DNA from: CAWCLK01 sp963796225
Lineage (GTDB): Bacteria; Actinomycetota; Nitriliruptoria; Nitriliruptorales; Nitriliruptoraceae
Reading direction: 5' to 3'
NCBI GenBank assembly: GCA_963796225.1
Contig: CAWCLK010000019.1
Span: 1 to 64,000, forward strand
DNA length: 64,000 bases
Below are positions 60,409 to 64,000 of the stretch, piece after piece. Below the pieces are notes generated by a model that saw nothing but the letters and a program-made list of their open reading frames with translations, searched no databases and was not told the origin of the DNA. A program made the position numbers and the translations under genes. Every line of letters begins with the position of its first letter. Within the stretch, counting starts at the first letter, position 1.

Positions 60409-61221
60409 TCAGCCCAGCTCCTCCCCGCGCAGCTTCGCGGCCTCGATGGCGTCGAGGAAGGCCGCGCGGACTCCGGCCGACTCGAGCGTGCGGATCGCGG
60501 CGATCGTCGTGCCGCCCGGGGAGGTCACCATCTCGCGCAGCTCGACGGGGTGCATGCCGGATTCGGTCAGCATCCGGGCGCTGCCGAGCATGGTCTGCAG
60601 GATCAGCTCGGTGGACACGTCCCGCGGCAACCCGAGCAGGATGCCGGCGTCGATCATCGCCTCCGCCAGCAGGAAGAAGTAGGCGGGGCCGGAGCCCGAC
60701 AGCGCGGTCACGCTGTTCATGTGCTCCTCGCCGAGCCGCACCACGCGGCCGACGTGGCCGAGGATGTCCTCGGCGACCTTGCAGTCGTCGTCGCTGGCGT
60801 GCGCCCCGGGGGCGACCACCGACATGGCGGCGTCGACCTGCACCGGGGTGTTGGTCATGACCCGCACGACCGGCACGGCCTCGGCCAGCAGCGCCTCGAT
60901 CGAGGCGGTGGTGGTGCCGGCAGCCAGCGAGATCACGGTCTGGTCGGCGCGGAACGAGCCGGCGGCCTCCGCGACGACGCCCAGCAGCGTCTGGGGCTTG
61001 AGTGCGATGAGGACGACGTCGGCCTCGGCGACGGCCGCGGCGTTGTCGGTGGTGGCACGGACGCCGTGCTCCTCACGCAGGCTCGCGACCCGGTCCTCGC
61101 GACGGGCGGTGCAGACGACCTGGGACGGGGCGATCCAGGACGAGCGCAGCAGGCCGCGCAGCAGGGCCTCCCCGAGGCGGCCGGTGCCGAGGATCGCGAG
61201 GGTGAGGTCGTCCGAGGCCAT
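60409..61221 (-). CDS. proC: pyrroline-5-carboxylate reductase
   Basis: ProC makes proline from pyrroline-5-carboxylate with NAD(P)H. The 270-residue protein has AILGTGRLGEALLRGLL, VLIALKPQTL, VVRVMTNTPVQV and the substrate helix SGSGPAYFFLLAEAMIDAG, then TSPGGTTIAAIRTLE. A strong AAGGAGG lies six bases before the ATG. It sits after proline dehydrogenase, so synthesis and breakdown of proline are encoded together. Confidence 0.95.
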   Translation of the reverse strand: MASDDLTLAILGTGRLGEALLRGLLRSSWIAPSQVVCTARREDRVASLREEHGVRATTDNAAAVAEADVVLIALKPQTLLGVVAEAAGSFRADQTVISLAAGTTTASIEALLAEAVPVVRVMTNTPVQVDAAMSVVAPGAHASDDDCKVAEDILGHVGRVVRLGEEHMNSVTALSGSGPAYFFLLAEAMIDAGILLGLPRDVSTELILQTMLGSARMLTESGMHPVELREMVTSPGGTTIAAIRTLESAGVRAAFLDAIEAAKLRGEELG

Positions 61222-61267
61222 GGGGAGCCTCCTTGTCAGTCCGGGGTCGTTCGGGCCCGCCGCGGCG

Positions 61268-62206
61268 TCAGGACGTCCGGCGCCCCGACACGAGCGCCCG
61301 CAGGAACAGCTGCAGGTTCGCAGGTCGTTCCGCCATCCGCCGCACCAGGTACGGGTACCAGCGCGTGCCGAACGGTACGTACACACGGACCGCGAGACCA
61401 CGTCGTACGAGCTCGAGCTCCCAGTCGGGGCGCACCCCGTACAACGTCTGGACCTCGTAGGCGTCGTCCTGCAGGCCGCGACGGGCCACCTCGGACCGGA
61501 CCCGGTGGAGCAGCAGGTGGTCGTGGGTCGCGAAGCGCGGACGCCCGCCGCCGGCCGCGCCGGCCTCGAGCATCTGCCCCGCGACACGCACGTAGGCGTC
61601 GCGGATCGCCTCGCGGTCCTGGTACGCGATGTCCTCGGGTTCGTCGTAGGCGCCCTTGCACAGCCGGAGCGACGCCCCGGCGGCCAGCAGCCGCGCGACG
61701 TCGTCGGGCGTGCGGTGCAGGTAGGCCTGCACGGCACAGCCCACGTGGTCGTGCCCGTCGTCCCGCAGCGCGAGCACGAGGTCCACGGTCGCCGCGGTCA
61801 GCGCCGAGCCCTCCATGTCGATCGTGACGTGGGTGCCGGCCCGTGCCGCGGCGTCGGCGATCTCGCCGACCAGCGCCCGGCACCGGTCGGGATCGGACGC
61901 GAGGCCGAACTGGCTGGCCTTCACCGACACCGAGGCATCCAGGCCCCGCGCCCCGATCGCGTCGAGGGTCTGCACGTAGACGTCGACCGCCTGGCGGGAC
62001 GCGGTGGGGTCGTCGACCGCCTCGCCGAGGTGGTCGAGGGTGACGGCCAGGCCCGCGGCGTTGCGGTCGGCCACGACCCGCATCGCGTCGTCGAGGGTCT
62101 CGCCGGCGACGAAGCGTCGGGCCACGCCCCGCGCGACCGGGGCGGTCGTGGCGAGATGGCGCAACCGGTCGTTGCCGGCGGCGGCCAGCAGGGCCCGTCG
62201 CAGCAC
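61268..62206 (-). CDS. proline dehydrogenase
   Basis: The 312-residue monofunctional FAD enzyme oxidises proline to pyrroline-5-carboxylate and feeds electrons to quinone. Motifs: SVKASQFGL, THVTIDMEGS, CAVQAYLHRTPDDV, LRLCKGAYDEP and the C-terminal FGTRWYPYLVRRMAERP. AGGAGG precedes the GTG start. It has its own TAGGCT box upstream. Confidence 0.92.
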   Translation of the reverse strand: MLRRALLAAAGNDRLRHLATTAPVARGVARRFVAGETLDDAMRVVADRNAAGLAVTLDHLGEAVDDPTASRQAVDVYVQTLDAIGARGLDASVSVKASQFGLASDPDRCRALVGEIADAAARAGTHVTIDMEGSALTAATVDLVLALRDDGHDHVGCAVQAYLHRTPDDVARLLAAGASLRLCKGAYDEPEDIAYQDREAIRDAYVRVAGQMLEAGAAGGGRPRFATHDHLLLHRVRSEVARRGLQDDAYEVQTLYGVRPDWELELVRRGLAVRVYVPFGTRWYPYLVRRMAERPANLQLFLRALVSGRRTS

Positions 62207-62236
62207 GCCGTGTCCTCCTGGATGGCGACGGCGCCG

Positions 62237-62242
62237 AGCCTA
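62237..62242 (-). promoter_or_regulatory. candidate -10 box TAGGCT for proline dehydrogenase
   Basis: TAGGCT lies 31 bases before the start codon, between it and the terminator at 62261-62293. Confidence 0.45.
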
Positions 62243-62260
62243 CGAGGCGCCGTGACGTGA

Positions 62261-62293
62261 CCGGGGCCGGGCGCGTCGTGCGCCCGGCCCCGG
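62261..62293 (-). terminator. strong hairpin terminator of the wall-anchored protein gene
   Basis: CCGGGGCCGGGCGC, five bases, GCGCCCGGCCCCGG gives a 14-bp perfect stem about 28 bases after the stop of the gene at 62322. Confidence 0.85.
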
Positions 62294-62321
62294 GGAGGGG
62301 ACCTGTGTCAGGTCCGAGGTG

Positions 62322-64000
62322 TCACGAACGGCGCCGCAGCGACCCGGCGCCGGCCAGGGCCAGCACGCCCAGCAGGGCCAGCCCGCCGCCGGTGGACGGC
62401 AGGGTCGGCTGCGGGGCGGGGGCCGGCGCCGGCGTGGGCGCCGGGGCGGCGGTGCCGCCGTCGGCTGCCGGCGCGAAGCTCGCCGTGGCGACGGGGTCGA
62501 TCAGCAGCGCGAGGCCGGGGGTCGAGACCTGCTCGGTCAGCGACCCGAGGTCCGCCAGCTCCAGCCCGTCGAGCAGGGCGCTGACCTGGTCGACCGTGCC
62601 GGACAGGCCGGCCGGGTCGCCGACCTGGGTGAGCGTGTCGCTGACGGTGGTGAGCGCGCTGTCCACGCCGGCCACACCGAGGCCGGACAGGGTCGTCAGG
62701 CCGGACTGCAGCTGGCCGAGGACGTCCTGCACCGGACCCATGACGTCCGGCAGCCCCAGCCCGCCGAGCGCGTCCGTGACCTGGCTCGGGTCGAGCGTGA
62801 TCGACGGGATCGCGAGGTCGAGCAGGGTGAACCCGGCGGTGGAGGTGACCACGCCGTCGGTCTCGGTGACCTGCTCCACGACATCGGTGAACAGGTCCGC
62901 CTTCAGGTCACCGACCTGGACCAGGTCGGTCAGGGGCAGGCTGTTGAGGACGCCGTTGAGCTGGCCGACCGCGTCGCTGATGGCGCCGGTCACGTCGGGC
63001 AGCTGGCCGAGGGCGTCGGAGCAGTCCGGCGTGGCGAAGTCGGTGCCGAGCACGGTCACGTCCACGGCCTCGCAGAGGACCGCGGCGGAGCTGTCGGCCG
63101 TGGTCGGGCCGGCGACGGCGGTGGTACCGACGTCGAAGGCGCCGACGCCGAGCAGCTCGGTCCCGGCCGCGCTGGCCAGCAGGTCGGGCAGCTGCGACAG
63201 CAGGCCGTCGAGGTCACCGACCCCGGCGAGGATGTCCTGCAGCAGGGCAACGATGCCGTCCAGCACGTCGAGCACCGGGTCGAGCTCGGACGGCAGGGCC
63301 GCCGTGAGCGAGTCGACCGTCGCGGAGGCGGTGGCGATGGCGTCGCTCGAGGCAGGACAGCGCGTCGGTGACCGCGCCGGCGAGGTTCAGGAGCGTGACG
63401 TTGCCCAGGCCGCACCCGACGGCGTCGAGGCTCGACAGGAGGCTGGCGCTGGGCAGCGGAGGTGCAGCGAGAGCGACTGCAGGGTGGACTCCAGCGACTC
63501 GAGCTCCGCGAGCTCCTGCACCGCCGAGGTCAGCTGGGTGATCGCGGTCTGCGCCCCGTCCCCCTCGGTGGCCAGCGACGCCAGTGCCGCCTCGAGGTCG
63601 TCGAGCTGCGACTGCAGCGCGCCGACGTCGGCGAGGTCACTGGGCAGCAGGCCGGGCAGGGCGGCGAGCAGGTCGAGGACGTTGCCGAGGCCGAGCTGGC
63701 CGAGCAGGTCGGCGTCCAGGCCCAGGTCCCCGAGGCTGAGGCTGAGGTCGGAGACCTGCAGCCCCTGGGTGGCGGAGGCGCCCTCCTGGGTCACGAGCGA
63801 GGTGACTCCGGTGGTGTCGAGCTCGAGCCCGAGCTGGCCGAGCAGGGCCGACACCTGGCCGACGGCCGCCCCGACCGTGGCGACCGCGCGGTCGGCGCTG
63901 GCGGACGCGCTGGTCTGCAGGGGCTGGACGGTGGCGCCGAGCGCGCCCGTCAGGTCCCCGACGGTGCCGCCGTCGCTGGAGGCCTCGGACTGGCCGTCCG
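62322..64000 (-). CDS. wall-anchored protein with LPSTG sorting signal (partial, frameshifted)
   Basis: The gene enters from the right edge, so the N-terminus is missing. The body is a long Leu/Val/Gly/Asp-rich helical sequence with repeats (LLGQLGLELD, LLGQLGLGNVLDLL, LPGLLPSDL) and single cysteines, like the protein at 50327-51784. The C-terminus has a Pro/Ala linker, LPSTG, a hydrophobic helix and RRRS: a canonical sortase signal. Two one-base shifts, near 63453-63465 and 63348-63356, must be crossed. Sortase is not in the window. Confidence 0.75.

Noticed and set aside
1..64000. tRNA or rRNA genes
   Set aside because: I saw no cloverleaf or TTCGA-type T-loop context and no rRNA segments in the intergenic DNA; a dedicated tRNA scan would settle this.

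Overview
The window is very GC-rich DNA with dense, overlapping operons. Menaquinone genes, a Rex redox repressor, a BldC-type regulator, RskA/SigK-type sigma control and sortase-type wall anchors together point to an actinobacterium (Actinomycetota). The split cytochrome b with an added ferredoxin suggests a deep-branching lineage, such as Nitriliruptoria or relatives, but that class-level guess is weak. From memory, much of the gene content and order matches the Mycobacterium tuberculosis Rv0498-Rv0561 neighbourhood (proC, bldC, epimerase, plsC, glutaredoxin, hemA-hemC-hemD-hemB, hemL, res/ccd/ccs, men genes, geranylgeranyl reductase).

Layout. 1-13.5 kb is menaquinone biosynthesis: geranylgeranyl reductase, a lipoprotein, menG, then menF with two PH-domain membrane proteins, menD-menC-menA, and divergent menE. 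13.5-19.9 kb is a cell-envelope block: a membrane-anchored molybdopterin oxidoreductase, a fasciclin lipoprotein, a DUF418-like membrane protein, DUF4383, a SigK-like ECF sigma factor with its RskA-like anti-sigma factor, and a DUF6518-like protein. 20.1-29.7 kb is one long leftward unit carrying a menaquinol:cytochrome c reductase (two-gene cytochrome b, Rieske, dihaem cytochrome c, ferredoxin, two unknown membrane proteins), followed without a break by the System II cytochrome c maturation genes (redoxin-CcdA, resB, ccsB). 30-46 kb is haem synthesis and redox control (TlpA-like, hemL, hemB, hemD, hemC, hemA, rex) interrupted by an alpha/beta hydrolase, a SIR2-domain protein, a GDPD and a YihY/BrkB membrane protein; a cytidylate-kinase-like protein, a glutaredoxin and an acyl-CoA ligase follow. 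46.3-51.8 kb holds a CAP-domain protein, a TIM-barrel isomerase, a second ECF sigma operon and a wall-anchored protein. 51.8-62.2 kb holds plsC-like, epimerase, bldC, an acuC-like deacetylase, a MacAB-type exporter interrupted by a repeat-bounded degenerate gene, proC and proline dehydrogenase. A second wall-anchored protein runs off the right edge.

The genes form a coherent respiratory programme: quinone, haem and cytochrome c maturation, the cytochrome complex itself, and Rex, which senses NADH/NAD. A Rex-like operator sits at the extreme left edge, probably in front of an operon that continues outside the window.

Two points matter for any reader. First, at least ten otherwise well-conserved genes carry single-base frameshifts, mostly in short G or C runs; this looks more like base-calling error than gene decay, and I annotate these genes across the shifts. 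Second, the most unusual items are a SIR2 protein with an N-terminal macro-like region, four 42-44 bp stem-loop units flanking a degenerate DUF559-like gene inside an ABC exporter locus, a pair of promoters sharing a two-part element, and the composition of the cytochrome bc operon. I see no tRNA, rRNA or CRISPR array.
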